Position numbers and translations under genes: made by a program. From Marinobacter daepoensis DSM 16072 (GTDB lineage: Bacteria > Pseudomonadota > Gammaproteobacteria > Pseudomonadales > Oleiphilaceae): DNA of 52,931 bases. The notes under the pieces were generated by a model. That model worked only from the letters and a program-made list of their open reading frames with translations. It searched no databases and was not told where the DNA came from. Location of the stretch: assembly GCF_000421165.1 (NCBI RefSeq), contig NZ_ATWI01000009.1, positions 890,958-943,888 on the forward strand. Reading direction: 5' to 3'. Below, piece after piece: positions 8,146-17,978 of the stretch. Numbering within the stretch: position 1 is the first letter of the stretch; each line of letters opens with the position of its first letter.

Positions 8146-10128
8146 ATGGCGAGCTCCGGCTTTTTCCAGCGCCAGGCAAATGCCCGGCGCAACACCGGCC
8201 TGTTGATCCTACTCTTCCTGACCGCCGTTAGCCTGATCACCCTGGCCGTTTGCCTGGTCGGCTATCTGGTGACACGGAGCGAGACCTCGGCCTTGCCCTT
8301 CCATTACTGGTTGCTGTCCAGCCACGGACTAACCACCGCGGGCGCGGTTATCGCACTGATTACCCTTGGTTCTCTCGTGCGCTGGGTTGATCTTGCCGGT
8401 GGAGGTACCCGGGTGGCGAAGATGGTTGGCGCACGCTCCATCGACCCCGACACGAGGGACCCCGATGAACGGAAACTCCGCAACATTGTTGAGGAAATGT
8501 CGATCGCCAGCGGCGTTCCGGTGCCAGACCTCTATGTGATGAACAACGAAACCGGGATCAATGCCTTCGTGGCCGGCTATTCACCTGGCGAAGCCGTCAT
8601 GGTTGTTACCCACGGCGCCCTGACCCGGTTGAACCGCGACGAACTCCAGGGTGTGGTAGGGCACGAATTCAGCCACATTCTGAACGGAGATATGCGCATC
8701 AACGTGCGCCTGATCGCACTCCTCGCCGGCATCCTAATGATCGGCCAGATTGGCCATTTCCTGCTCCGGGCTGGTATCTACAGCAGCAGGAGCAACAGCC
8801 GGGACCGGGATGGCAGAGCCCAGGCAGCCATGGCCCTGATCGGGTTGGCATTGCTGATCATAGGCTACGTTGGAGTCTTCTTTGGTCGCCTGATTCAATC
8901 CGCCGTTTCCCGCCAACGAGAAATGCTCGCAGACGCCTCATCCGTGCAATTCACCCGCAACCCGGAAGGCATTGGTGCAGCCCTGTTCAAGATCGGCATG
9001 AAAGGGGGATACCTAGACACCACCAGCCATGCCAGTGACATGAATCACATGTGCTTTGGTGAATCCGCTCGCATGAAGTTCACCTCGCTGCTGGCCTCCC
9101 ACCCTCCCATCGAGGCTCGCATTAATGCGATCCAGCCAGGACTCATGGCCCGCTTGCGCAGCCGGCTCAGAGACACCCAACCCGGAAGCCGGTTACAGGG
9201 GAAACCTTCCACTCCTGGCAAGACCCGTATCGCCGACCTGGTCAGCCAGGTAGCGGAGCAGGCACAGCCCCCGGGAAAGCACCGTCTATCACCCTTGGCG
9301 ACATCCCATTCCTCCGACCCTGCGCCAACAGCCACTCCCCTTTCCAGCCGTGTCGGGACCGTCTCAGCAGACAGTGAGCGTTTTGCCTGCGCTTTACTTG
9401 AGAACCTGCCATCCACATTTCGTAACCTGCTCTACACCCGGGCAGGTGCGGTTCAGCTGTGCTACAGCCTGGTTATCTACGAGCTGCCCACCGAACAGCA
9501 GACGAAACGGCTCGGCCTGATTCCGGCACACCCGGTTCTGGGCGTTCAGCAGGATTTACTCACGAAATTGCTCCCTGCGCTGCAATCAGCCGGGGAACGC
9601 GCCAGCTTTCCGGTGCTGGAACTCGCGATGCCAGCCTTGCGGAAGCTGGACCCGGATGAACGCGCGACCCTGCAGGAAAACGTGCGGAAGCTTGTTCAGG
9701 CCGACAACCGGGTAACGTTGTTTGAGCTGGCTCTGACAACCTTTCTCTGGCGCCATCTTGCTCAGAGTGCCGGACAGGCCGTGCCCATCAGATACCGGAG
9801 TTTCAGGCAGGTCATGCCGGCCATTCAACAGGTTCTGAGCCTGTTCGCCCGGGCGGGTACCGACGCTCAGGACGAAGCAGAAAAGCTCTTCCGGGAGGCA
9901 ATGTCCGGGTTCGGGAAAGGAAACACTGAGATTCTGCAGTCTAAGATCACGATGCAGAACCTGAAAGAAGCCTTGATGACACTGAACCAGCTGTCACCGC
10001 TACTTAAACCCGCCATCATTGATGCGTGCGGGCATTGTATCAGCCACGACGGAAAGGTTGAGGTCCGGGAATACGAACTGATGAGGCTGGTAGCCGATCA
10101 GCTTGACTGCCCGATGCCACCACTCTGA
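8146..10128 (+). CDS. HtpX-like M48 family membrane zinc protease with C-terminal extension
   Basis: This 660-aa integral membrane metalloprotease has helices around 20-43, 55-70, 185-205 and 230-250. The zinc site is HEFSH (His173, Glu174, His177), and the third ligand is likely Glu259 in QREMLADA. The protease part ends near residue 340. The remaining ~320 residues are cytoplasmic-looking: a low-complexity Pro/Ser/Thr linker (about 340-410) and a helical domain ending in a TerB-like segment (CGHCISHDGKVEVREYELMRLVADQL). HtpX itself is about 290 aa, so this is the long LemA-associated form. Likely role: membrane protein quality control. Its substrate and LemA dependence are unknown. Confidence 0.9.
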   Translation: MASSGFFQRQANARRNTGLLILLFLTAVSLITLAVCLVGYLVTRSETSALPFHYWLLSSHGLTTAGAVIALITLGSLVRWVDLAGGGTRVAKMVGARSIDPDTRDPDERKLRNIVEEMSIASGVPVPDLYVMNNETGINAFVAGYSPGEAVMVVTHGALTRLNRDELQGVVGHEFSHILNGDMRINVRLIALLAGILMIGQIGHFLLRAGIYSSRSNSRDRDGRAQAAMALIGLALLIIGYVGVFFGRLIQSAVSRQREMLADASSVQFTRNPEGIGAALFKIGMKGGYLDTTSHASDMNHMCFGESARMKFTSLLASHPPIEARINAIQPGLMARLRSRLRDTQPGSRLQGKPSTPGKTRIADLVSQVAEQAQPPGKHRLSPLATSHSSDPAPTATPLSSRVGTVSADSERFACALLENLPSTFRNLLYTRAGAVQLCYSLVIYELPTEQQTKRLGLIPAHPVLGVQQDLLTKLLPALQSAGERASFPVLELAMPALRKLDPDERATLQENVRKLVQADNRVTLFELALTTFLWRHLAQSAGQAVPIRYRSFRQVMPAIQQVLSLFARAGTDAQDEAEKLFREAMSGFGKGNTEILQSKITMQNLKEALMTLNQLSPLLKPAIIDACGHCISHDGKVEVREYELMRLVADQLDCPMPPL

Positions 10129-10136
10129 ACCGGTAT

Positions 10137-10169
10137 CGGGCAGGCAGTGATGTAGCGACTGCCTGCCCG
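10137..10169. terminator. Bidirectional terminator between M48 protease and gspD
   Basis: A perfect 12-bp stem (CGGGCAGGCAGT at 10137-10148 with ACTGCCTGCCCG at 10158-10169) lies in the 47-nt gap between two convergent genes. The rightward side has only a mixed T-rich tail, so efficiency is uncertain. Confidence 0.65.
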
Positions 10170-10175
10170 TATCTA

Positions 10176-12128
10176 TTACTGTCTGCGCCCCTCAAACAGC
10201 ATCTCGACCGTTGCTTCTGTCTGCTCCTGCGGCAAGCCCAGCTTCTCACGCACTTCCAGATTGACTTCCCAGAGGCGGTTGAACTTTTCCTGAGTCGCAG
10301 CCACGGCTTCCGCCTTGCCCAGCATAATGGTGGGGCGTAAGAACACCAGCAGGTTACGTTTGATGCGAGTCTCAGACTCCGAGGAAAACAGGCGGCCCAG
10401 TACAGGTATGTCCCCCAGAAGGGGCACCTTGCTCTTGTTTACCTGGTAATCGTCTTTGATCAAACCACCCAGCACAACGGTTTCGCCATCATCCGCCAAT
10501 ACCGTCGTCTTGATCTCCCTCTTATTGGTAATCAGGTCGGAAGCATTGTCGATGGCGGTTGTGGAAATATCTTCAGTGGTCTGTTCAACCACAAGGCGCA
10601 CCAGCCCATCCGCGCTAATGGTCGGAGTAACCTTCAGGCTCAGCCCCACGTCACGCCGTTCGATCGTGGTAAACGGGTTGGTGGTGCCATCGCCGGTGAC
10701 GGTCGACTGCCCGGTACGGAAGGGCACATTCTGGCCCACAATAATTTCGGATTCCTGATTATCCAGAGTAATGATGCTTGGGGTCGACAACAGATTCGCC
10801 GCCGCCGAGGAGGAAAGCGCCTGAATCAGGACGCCCCAGGTGATGCCATTTTCATCCCGCTGACCCGCACCAACCGTCAAACCACCAGCCAACTGAGGAA
10901 TCGTATCGCCCACCAGGGCGCCAATCACGGAGTTAAGGCCCACCATACCCTGACTACTGGTCAGGTTTGTGCCAAGAACAGGAAACGCACCCGCCGACTC
11001 ATCGCCCGCTGCCAACTGAACACCCAACTGGTCACCCAGCTCGTCACTGATCTCTACGATGGCCGCCTCAATCATCACCTGAGCACGACGCACGTCGAGC
11101 TGTGCCACAATCTGTTCAGCTTCCTGCATCAGCGAGGGATCGCCCCGCACCACCAGCGCATTAAGCCCTTCGTCCGCAAATACTGAGAAATTGTTGTTGG
11201 GTTTTCCGACGGCCCCACTGCTACCACCGGAACCAGAGCCCCCTTCCTTAACGACCTCGCCCATCACCCCTTTGAGAATTTCGGTCAGGGTCTTGGCATC
11301 TGCGTGCCGGAGACGAATCACCTTCGTGGTACCACCAGATGCAGAGGGCTGGTCGAGCTGGCGTATCAACCCCCGCATTTTGTCTCTGAAGGTTTCATCG
11401 CCTCTCAGGATCAGACGATTGCTGCGCTCGTCCGCCGTCACACTGTACTTGCGCGCCGCATTCTCGCCGCCCGTTCTACCCAGCTCTTCGGGGGCCAGTT
11501 CCTGCAGCAAGGTGACCATATCCCCCACCCAGGCTTCCTCAAGCTGGATGACTTCCACCTCATACTTGGAGGGACTGTCCAGCTCCCGGACAATCTGTTC
11601 AATCCGGGCGATGTTGGATGAGTGATCGCTGACAATCAGCGCATTCGCTGCAGCCACACCGGCAAGGTGACCGTACTTGGCAACCAGCGGACGAAGGATG
11701 GGCACCAATTCCAGTGCATTGGCATTATCAATCTGGATTACCCGGGTAATCAGCTGCTCAGAGGGGGTTTTCGGAAACCTGTCCAGAATTTCTGCAGACT
11801 GCTTGGCATCCACCTGCTGAACAATCTTAACAACTTCCTCACCCGGAATGGCCGTGAACCCATGCACATTCAACACTGCGAGGAACAAGTCGTAGATCTC
11901 ATCCTTGTTCATCGGCGCACTGGACAAAACCGTCACCTTACCCTTAACCCTGGGGTCGACAACAAAGCTGTAGCCAGTGATGTCAGCCACCTGGGTCACA
12001 AAAGCCCGAATGTCCGCGTCCTTGAGGTTCAACCTCCAGGTTTCTTCCTGCGCCTGCGCCATCGACATCAGCGGCAATAGCAGCGCAAATAGAATTGTCC
12101 GGAGAAGGTTGATTCTGTGGTTATACAT
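10176..12128 (-). CDS. gspD: Type II secretion system secretin GspD
   Basis: This 650-aa outer-membrane secretin forms the exit channel of type II secretion. It has a signal peptide (1-26, ending MSMAQA), an N0 domain (about 32-105, beginning WRLNLKDADIRAF), N1-N3 ring domains (about 125-335, with a Gly/Ser-rich loop in N3), and the C-terminal secretin domain (about 350-600, with VPFRTGQ, VGLSLKVTPTIS and ETVVLGGLI). It is the last gene of a leftward gspN-gspC-gspD group, 34 nt after gspC. Other gsp genes (E-M) are not in this window. Confidence 0.96.
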   Translation of the reverse strand: MYNHRINLLRTILFALLLPLMSMAQAQEETWRLNLKDADIRAFVTQVADITGYSFVVDPRVKGKVTVLSSAPMNKDEIYDLFLAVLNVHGFTAIPGEEVVKIVQQVDAKQSAEILDRFPKTPSEQLITRVIQIDNANALELVPILRPLVAKYGHLAGVAAANALIVSDHSSNIARIEQIVRELDSPSKYEVEVIQLEEAWVGDMVTLLQELAPEELGRTGGENAARKYSVTADERSNRLILRGDETFRDKMRGLIRQLDQPSASGGTTKVIRLRHADAKTLTEILKGVMGEVVKEGGSGSGGSSGAVGKPNNNFSVFADEGLNALVVRGDPSLMQEAEQIVAQLDVRRAQVMIEAAIVEISDELGDQLGVQLAAGDESAGAFPVLGTNLTSSQGMVGLNSVIGALVGDTIPQLAGGLTVGAGQRDENGITWGVLIQALSSSAAANLLSTPSIITLDNQESEIIVGQNVPFRTGQSTVTGDGTTNPFTTIERRDVGLSLKVTPTISADGLVRLVVEQTTEDISTTAIDNASDLITNKREIKTTVLADDGETVVLGGLIKDDYQVNKSKVPLLGDIPVLGRLFSSESETRIKRNLLVFLRPTIMLGKAEAVAATQEKFNRLWEVNLEVREKLGLPQEQTEATVEMLFEGRRQ

Positions 12129-12162
12129 CTGGCGATATCGTCCTGTTTTTTTGAGTACCTTG

Positions 12163-13011
12163 TCAGCGCCACTGCTGAGGGATAGCGTAGCTGACGGTCA
12201 TCACGGTTCCGTCACGTTCAATTTCTATATCCAGCTGAGGCTGGCTACGCCAGCTGTCCAGCAGCATTTTATCCTGCTCGATGTCTCCCAATGACTGGCC
12301 ATTGACTGCGGTGATGATGTCACCTGGCCGCAGATTGACAGCATTCAGCATGGCGTTGGAGCCATCGTACACATAACCACCACGACCCTCGGCAGGTTGC
12401 AGGCCATAGGGTGTCAGGGCAGCCACGCCCTGAGTGTCCAGCCGCTCTCTGGCATTCTCCAGATACGCGTCTGGCGATTCTGACGACGGGGATGTTTCTT
12501 CCGTCACCAGAGCGCCAACCTCTGCCTCTTCCTCAAAGGCAAGGGATTCATACCGGCCGCCCCTGCGAAGCAATATTCGCCCCGCTTCAACTTCAGCCAG
12601 CTCGGCATTACCCGGCAGTTGATCACCCACCCGGTAATATTCAGTTTCTCCATTACTTCCGGCAACTATAGCACCGGAGTCCTCGGGGCGCTGCCCAACA
12701 AGGACACCTTCCAGCTTCAGGCGCAATCCGGTTTCAGGAGCGGAGCGCCGCACCACATCGGCCACCCCACCCTGACTTTCAGGTCGGCCAAAAAATTCGT
12801 AGCCGGCGATGGGCGCTCCCGACAGGTTGCGATGAAACTCCTTGCCCCCGGACACCTGACCAAAAATTTGCGGTACCGGGCGATCTGCCCAGGTGAACAA
12901 CCAGGTTACCCGAGCAAGCTCAACGGCCACATAAAAGACAAGGCCAATCAGAAGAATATTGGCCACGGAACGGGACGTGCGTTCCTGCAAATGAACCGGG
13001 AACCGGGCCAT
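12163..13011 (-). CDS. gspC: Type II secretion system protein GspC
   Basis: GspC (282 aa) is the inner-membrane clamp protein that links the cytoplasmic-membrane platform to the secretin GspD. It has a short cytoplasmic tail, one membrane helix (about 18-36, VANILLIGLVFYVAVELARV), a periplasmic homology region (about 85-175, with PETGLRLKLEGVLVG) and a C-terminal PDZ domain (about 205-282, LRPGDIITAVNGQSLGD). The start at 13011 lies one base after the gspN stop (TAGTATG), suggesting coupled translation; an in-frame extension to 13098 runs into gspN and is less likely. Confidence 0.93.
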   Translation of the reverse strand: MARFPVHLQERTSRSVANILLIGLVFYVAVELARVTWLFTWADRPVPQIFGQVSGGKEFHRNLSGAPIAGYEFFGRPESQGGVADVVRRSAPETGLRLKLEGVLVGQRPEDSGAIVAGSNGETEYYRVGDQLPGNAELAEVEAGRILLRRGGRYESLAFEEEAEVGALVTEETSPSSESPDAYLENARERLDTQGVAALTPYGLQPAEGRGGYVYDGSNAMLNAVNLRPGDIITAVNGQSLGDIEQDKMLLDSWRSQPQLDIEIERDGTVMTVSYAIPQQWR

Positions 13012-13012
13012 A

Positions 13013-13804
13013 CTACAGCCCCCCCGGCAGAAGCGGTTGACGAACCCGGAAGACAACGTCATCAGGGCTTGCAGTGTCCGGCCAAGGCTGTTGAGCAAGA
13101 TCCACCATCCGTTTGTATACCCGGACCTCCATCATGCCATCCCACAGAATACTGGTTTCTGCCGCCGGGCCGTCACTTCCCTGTTCTGCCACCACCAGGG
13201 CAACACCGCCTTCAGTCGTTTCCAGCTCTGCCTCCATCGGAGGAAACACTGCCTGCCCCGTCTGACTGCCCATGGGCCAGGAAACCGCTCCACCGCCCCA
13301 GCGGCCCAAACCGTCAGCCGCCTTCAGCCGACCGTTTGACCACATCATATTGAGACGATCAACCGTTACCGCCCCTTCAATCATCGCGCCACCACTCCGC
13401 CGGATAAGTGGCTCAAACTCCGCAACGGTAACCACTCCATTGGCTCTAAGCTCTAAATTACCTGACAAACCGGCACGGGCAACCCCTTCCACACGAGATT
13501 GCGACGAAGACACAGAGAACGACACCGGCAGCATCCCTCCTGACAAAGAGGGCCATTCCAACTGCCATTGCAATCTGGCGGGGAAACCCGCCACCACCAC
13601 GCCGGCAGCACCCTGCCAGAGCGTGCCCGACACCTGCTGCACCCTCACCTGCTCCGGCAATGGCACATGAGCCGAGGCTTGCTGCCAGAGCCAGCCTGCG
13701 GGAACGAGAACCACCAGCGTGATCCCATAAACCAGAGCGCCAAGCAGCAGTAAAAGTAGCAGCTTGCCTGGGCCGAAAAACGATGTTGGTCGGGATTCTG
13801 TCAT
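13013..13804 (-). CDS. gspN: Type II secretion system protein GspN
   Basis: GspN (263 aa) is an accessory inner-membrane protein of type II secretion. It has one N-terminal membrane anchor (about 13-38, leucine-rich, ending VVLVPAGWLW) and a beta-rich periplasmic part. The segment VRVQQVSGTLWQGAAGVVVAG and the following QLEWPS strand are typical of the family. It is the first gene of the gspN-C-D group. The start at 13804 is favoured; an ATG 18 nt upstream is possible, and neither has a clear ribosome-binding site. Confidence 0.88.
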   Translation of the reverse strand: MTESRPTSFFGPGKLLLLLLLGALVYGITLVVLVPAGWLWQQASAHVPLPEQVRVQQVSGTLWQGAAGVVVAGFPARLQWQLEWPSLSGGMLPVSFSVSSSQSRVEGVARAGLSGNLELRANGVVTVAEFEPLIRRSGGAMIEGAVTVDRLNMMWSNGRLKAADGLGRWGGGAVSWPMGSQTGQAVFPPMEAELETTEGGVALVVAEQGSDGPAAETSILWDGMMEVRVYKRMVDLAQQPWPDTASPDDVVFRVRQPLLPGGL

Positions 13805-13880
13805 TATCAATGATTTGCACAATTAAAAACCGGTAGCCGAGTCTAGCAAAGCCATTGGTCAAGTTCATGACAAAAAAACG

Positions 13881-13918
13881 AAAAACCCCGCACCAGTGTG
13901 AACCAGCGCGGGGTTTTT
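13881..13918 (-). terminator. Rho-independent terminator after groEL
   Basis: AAAAACCCCGC (13881-13891) pairs with GCGGGGTTTTT (13908-13918). On the reverse strand the stem is followed by a T-rich run down to about 13874. It separates the groESL operon from gspN on the same strand. Confidence 0.85.
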
Positions 13919-13975
13919 CAGGGGGTAATCGGGCCAGAGCTCAGAATCTGAGACCTGGCCGGGACCTGACCGGCA

Positions 13976-15646
<1,671 letters not shown>

Positions 15647-15704
15647 TTAAACCGAAAATTGAATCCATCGGATTAATGAGCGTTCGTGCCTGTCGCTGAT
15701 GCGA

Positions 15705-15992
15705 TCACTCAAGCACGCCGTAGATGTCGTTTTCGCTCATGATGAGCAACTCTTCACCGTCAACCTTTACGGTGTTACCGGCGTACTGACCGAAAACCAC
15801 GGTGTCTCCCACCTTGACCGCCAGTGCGCGGGTTTCGCCACTGTCCAGAATGCGGCCATTACCCACAGCGATTACTTCGCCCTGGGACGGCTTTTCTTTG
15901 GCGTTACCTGGCAGAACGATGCCACCCGCAGTTTTCTCTTCTTCTTCCTTACGGCGTACGACAACACGATCGTGTAGCGGACGAATCTTCAT
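15705..15992 (-). CDS. groS: Co-chaperonin GroES
   Basis: This 95-aa co-chaperonin caps the GroEL ring. The start ([29 protein letters not shown]) contains the mobile loop that contacts GroEL, and the C-terminal strand ([15 protein letters not shown]) is standard. GGAG precedes the start codon by 10 nt. It is the first gene of the groESL operon. Confidence 0.99.
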   Translation of the reverse strand: MKIRPLHDRVVVRRKEEEEKTAGGIVLPGNAKEKPSQGEVIAVGNGRILDSGETRALAVKVGDTVVFGQYAGNTVKVDGEELLIMSENDIYGVLE

Positions 15993-16141
15993 TGCTCTGT
16001 TTCTCCAATAGTCAGATTAATGTGGCAATGACAATTGCTTGTTAAAAATGTCTGGCCGGAAACCCGGACCCGACAAATTGCCTCTGCCTCCAATCCCCTG
16101 ATTGACAGAGGTTTTCAGCCTGAGGCGAATCTGTGCTGAGT

Positions 16142-16168
16142 TAATGGGGTTGAGGTACGCATTTTCAA
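16142..16168 (-). promoter_or_regulatory. Sigma-32 heat-shock promoter of groESL
   Basis: On the reverse strand, TTGAAA (16163-16168) is followed after 13 nt by CCCCATTA (16142-16149). This closely matches the RpoH consensus (CTTGAAA, 11-16 nt, CCCCATNT). A strongly A/T-tracted stretch just upstream (about 16172-16198), which overlaps the fxsA stop, could act as an UP-like element. The leader to groES is about 140 nt. No CIRCE inverted repeat was seen. Confidence 0.85.
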
Positions 16169-16187
16169 CACCCCAATCAAAAAAAAT

Positions 16188-16745
16188 TTACTTTTTTTCA
16201 CGGCCGCCCTGACCACGCCCGGCATCTTCAATCCGGCCCTGATCTCGCTGGGTCTGATCCTGATACTCACCCTCAATAATGTCACCGTTGGCATCACGAT
16301 CAAACGGGCGCTGCGAACCAAATGGCCCGTGCCCAAAGGGCCCGGAACCGCCTCCGGCCCGAAAAAAGAAGCTTCGGCTCTGGCTCTGCCCCACCACAGT
16401 CATTCTCTTCAGAGCCTGAGCCGCCAGCCAGTGACGGGTGCCTGGCAACAAACACAGAAACCCGAAAGCATCGGTGATAAACCCCGGGGTCAGCAACATG
16501 GCGCCCCCCACAGCCAGAATCAGCCCTTCAGCCACTTCTCTGGCAGGCAGTTCGCCACTGTTCAGGCGTTCGTTCGCCCGCAACAGCGTTGCCAAACCCT
16601 GCTGGCGAAGCAACCAGGCGCCAATCACTGCAGTCAGAAACACCAGCCCAACAGTATTCAGAACACCAATAATACTGCCTACCTGAATCAACACTGTCAG
16701 CTCAGCAATGGGCATAACGATGAAAAGAAAAAAGAAAACGGGCAA
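16188..16745 (-). CDS. fxsA: FxsA family membrane protein
   Basis: This 185-aa inner-membrane protein has an N-terminal hydrophobic region typical of FxsA: FLFIVMPIAELTVLIQVG, a second hairpin (TVGLVFLTAVIGAWLLRQQG) and LTPGFITDAFGFLCLLPGTR. E. coli FxsA (also next to groESL) is linked to suppression of F-exclusion of phage T7; its cellular function is otherwise unclear. The C-terminal ~60 residues are soluble, Gly/Arg/Asp-rich and probably disordered. It lies immediately upstream of the groESL promoter on the same strand. Confidence 0.92.
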   Translation of the reverse strand: MPVFFFLFIVMPIAELTVLIQVGSIIGVLNTVGLVFLTAVIGAWLLRQQGLATLLRANERLNSGELPAREVAEGLILAVGGAMLLTPGFITDAFGFLCLLPGTRHWLAAQALKRMTVVGQSQSRSFFFRAGGGSGPFGHGPFGSQRPFDRDANGDIIEGEYQDQTQRDQGRIEDAGRGQGGREKK

Positions 16746-16817
16746 AATGCCTCCCTATAAAAACGATGCAGACACACAGAGAACGTAAAACACCTCTGAA
16801 CTTAATTAGGGCAAACC

Positions 16818-17579
16818 ATGAAACTTCAAGATTCCGTTATTGCAATCACCGGTGGCGGCCAGGGCCTCGGCCGCGCCATGGCAGAGTATCTGGCAGCGAA
16901 AGGCGCCAGGCTCGCCCTTATTGACCTGATGGAAGACAAGCTTGCCGAAACCGTAGAAGCATGCAAGCAGGCCGGCGGCGATGCCAAAGCTTACGTCTGC
17001 AACGTTGCCAGGGAAGACGATGTAGAAACTACCTTCAAAGCCATTATCAGCGACTTTGGTCATCTGAACGGCCTGGTCAACAACGCAGGCATCCTGCGTG
17101 ATGGCCTGATGATCAAGTTCAAGGACGGCAAGCTCGAGAAACGTATGGAGCTGAGCCAGTGGCAATCCGTCATCGACGTCAATCTTACCGGCGTTTTCCT
17201 CTGCGGCCGCGAGGCTGCCACCCGGATGATTGAAAATGGCGATCAGGGCGTGATCATCAACATTGCCTCCATCTCCCGAGCCGGCAACATGGGACAAAGC
17301 AACTACTCTGCCGCCAAGGCCGGTGTTTCAGCCCTGGTCCCGGTGTGGGCCAAAGAACTCGCTCGTTACGGAATTCGCTGCATGGGCATTGCACCAGGCT
17401 TTATCGAAACCGAAATGACCGCTTCCATGAAACCCGAAGCTCTGGAGAAAATGACAGCCGGCATCCCCCTCAAGCGCATGGGCAAACCGGAAGAGATCGC
17501 TTCTGCGGTCGCATTCATTTGTGAGAATGACTATCTGTCTGGCCGCATGATCGAAGTAGACGGCGCCCTGCGCCTGTGA
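16818..17579 (+). CDS. SDR-family oxidoreductase, FabG-like
   Basis: This 253-aa short-chain dehydrogenase/reductase has a Rossmann motif TGGGQGLG (11-18), NNAG (88-91), and a catalytic triad readable as Ser151, Tyr163 and Lys167 (SNYSAAKAG). It resembles 3-oxoacyl-ACP reductases but carries an insertion near residues 98-112 (MIKFKDGKLEKRMEL) that standard FabG lacks. A separate acyl or hydroxyacyl substrate is therefore possible. It stands alone, with no fatty-acid synthesis genes beside it. AGGG lies just upstream of the ATG. The family is certain; the substrate is not. Confidence 0.9.
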   Translation: MKLQDSVIAITGGGQGLGRAMAEYLAAKGARLALIDLMEDKLAETVEACKQAGGDAKAYVCNVAREDDVETTFKAIISDFGHLNGLVNNAGILRDGLMIKFKDGKLEKRMELSQWQSVIDVNLTGVFLCGREAATRMIENGDQGVIINIASISRAGNMGQSNYSAAKAGVSALVPVWAKELARYGIRCMGIAPGFIETEMTASMKPEALEKMTAGIPLKRMGKPEEIASAVAFICENDYLSGRMIEVDGALRL

Positions 17580-17602
17580 TCCGGTTACCTCCGGTGCTCT
17601 GA

Positions 17603-17926
17603 ATGGACGAGTTCGAACAAGAACCGACAAAAGAGCAGAAAATCTGGCAAGTAGTGGCCGCCATTCCTCAGGGGAAGGTGGCCAGCTACGGCCAGATAGC
17701 CGCCATGGCGGGCCTCGGCCGCCAGGCGCGCTTTGTCGGCCGGGCACTGGGTAAACTGCCTGCCGGACACAGCATTCCCTGGCACCGGGTTATCCGGAGC
17801 AACGGCCAGATCGCTTTTCCCGAAGGCACGGAAACCCGCCAGTTTCAAACCGAGAAACTCAGACTGGAAGGGGTAAACGTGTATAAAGGAAGAGTGAAAA
17901 TGAAGGACTTTCAGTGGCAGCCCTGA
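17603..17926 (+). CDS. Alkyltransferase-like protein (ATL), DNA repair
   Basis: This 107-aa protein has the fold of the C-terminal DNA-binding domain of O6-alkylguanine-DNA methyltransferase. The active-site motif, normally PCHRV, reads PWHRV: Trp60 replaces the alkyl-accepting cysteine. ATL proteins of this kind do not transfer alkyl groups; they bind O6-alkylguanine and hand the lesion to nucleotide excision repair (established for the family). The DNA-binding helix region (KVASYGQIAAMAGLGRQARFVGRAL) is intact. It lies 23 nt after the SDR gene and may be co-transcribed with it. Confidence 0.93.
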   Translation: MDEFEQEPTKEQKIWQVVAAIPQGKVASYGQIAAMAGLGRQARFVGRALGKLPAGHSIPWHRVIRSNGQIAFPEGTETRQFQTEKLRLEGVNVYKGRVKMKDFQWQP

Positions 17927-17978
17927 GTAGAACACCCAGAGCTGCACTGAGACTACCGTAGAGTCAAATCGACTGTTA

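Noticed and set aside
16077..16112. CCTCTG/CAGAGG hairpin in the groES leader as a thermosensor
   Set aside because: Only a 6-bp stem with a long loop, far from the ribosome-binding site; no evidence that it masks the start.
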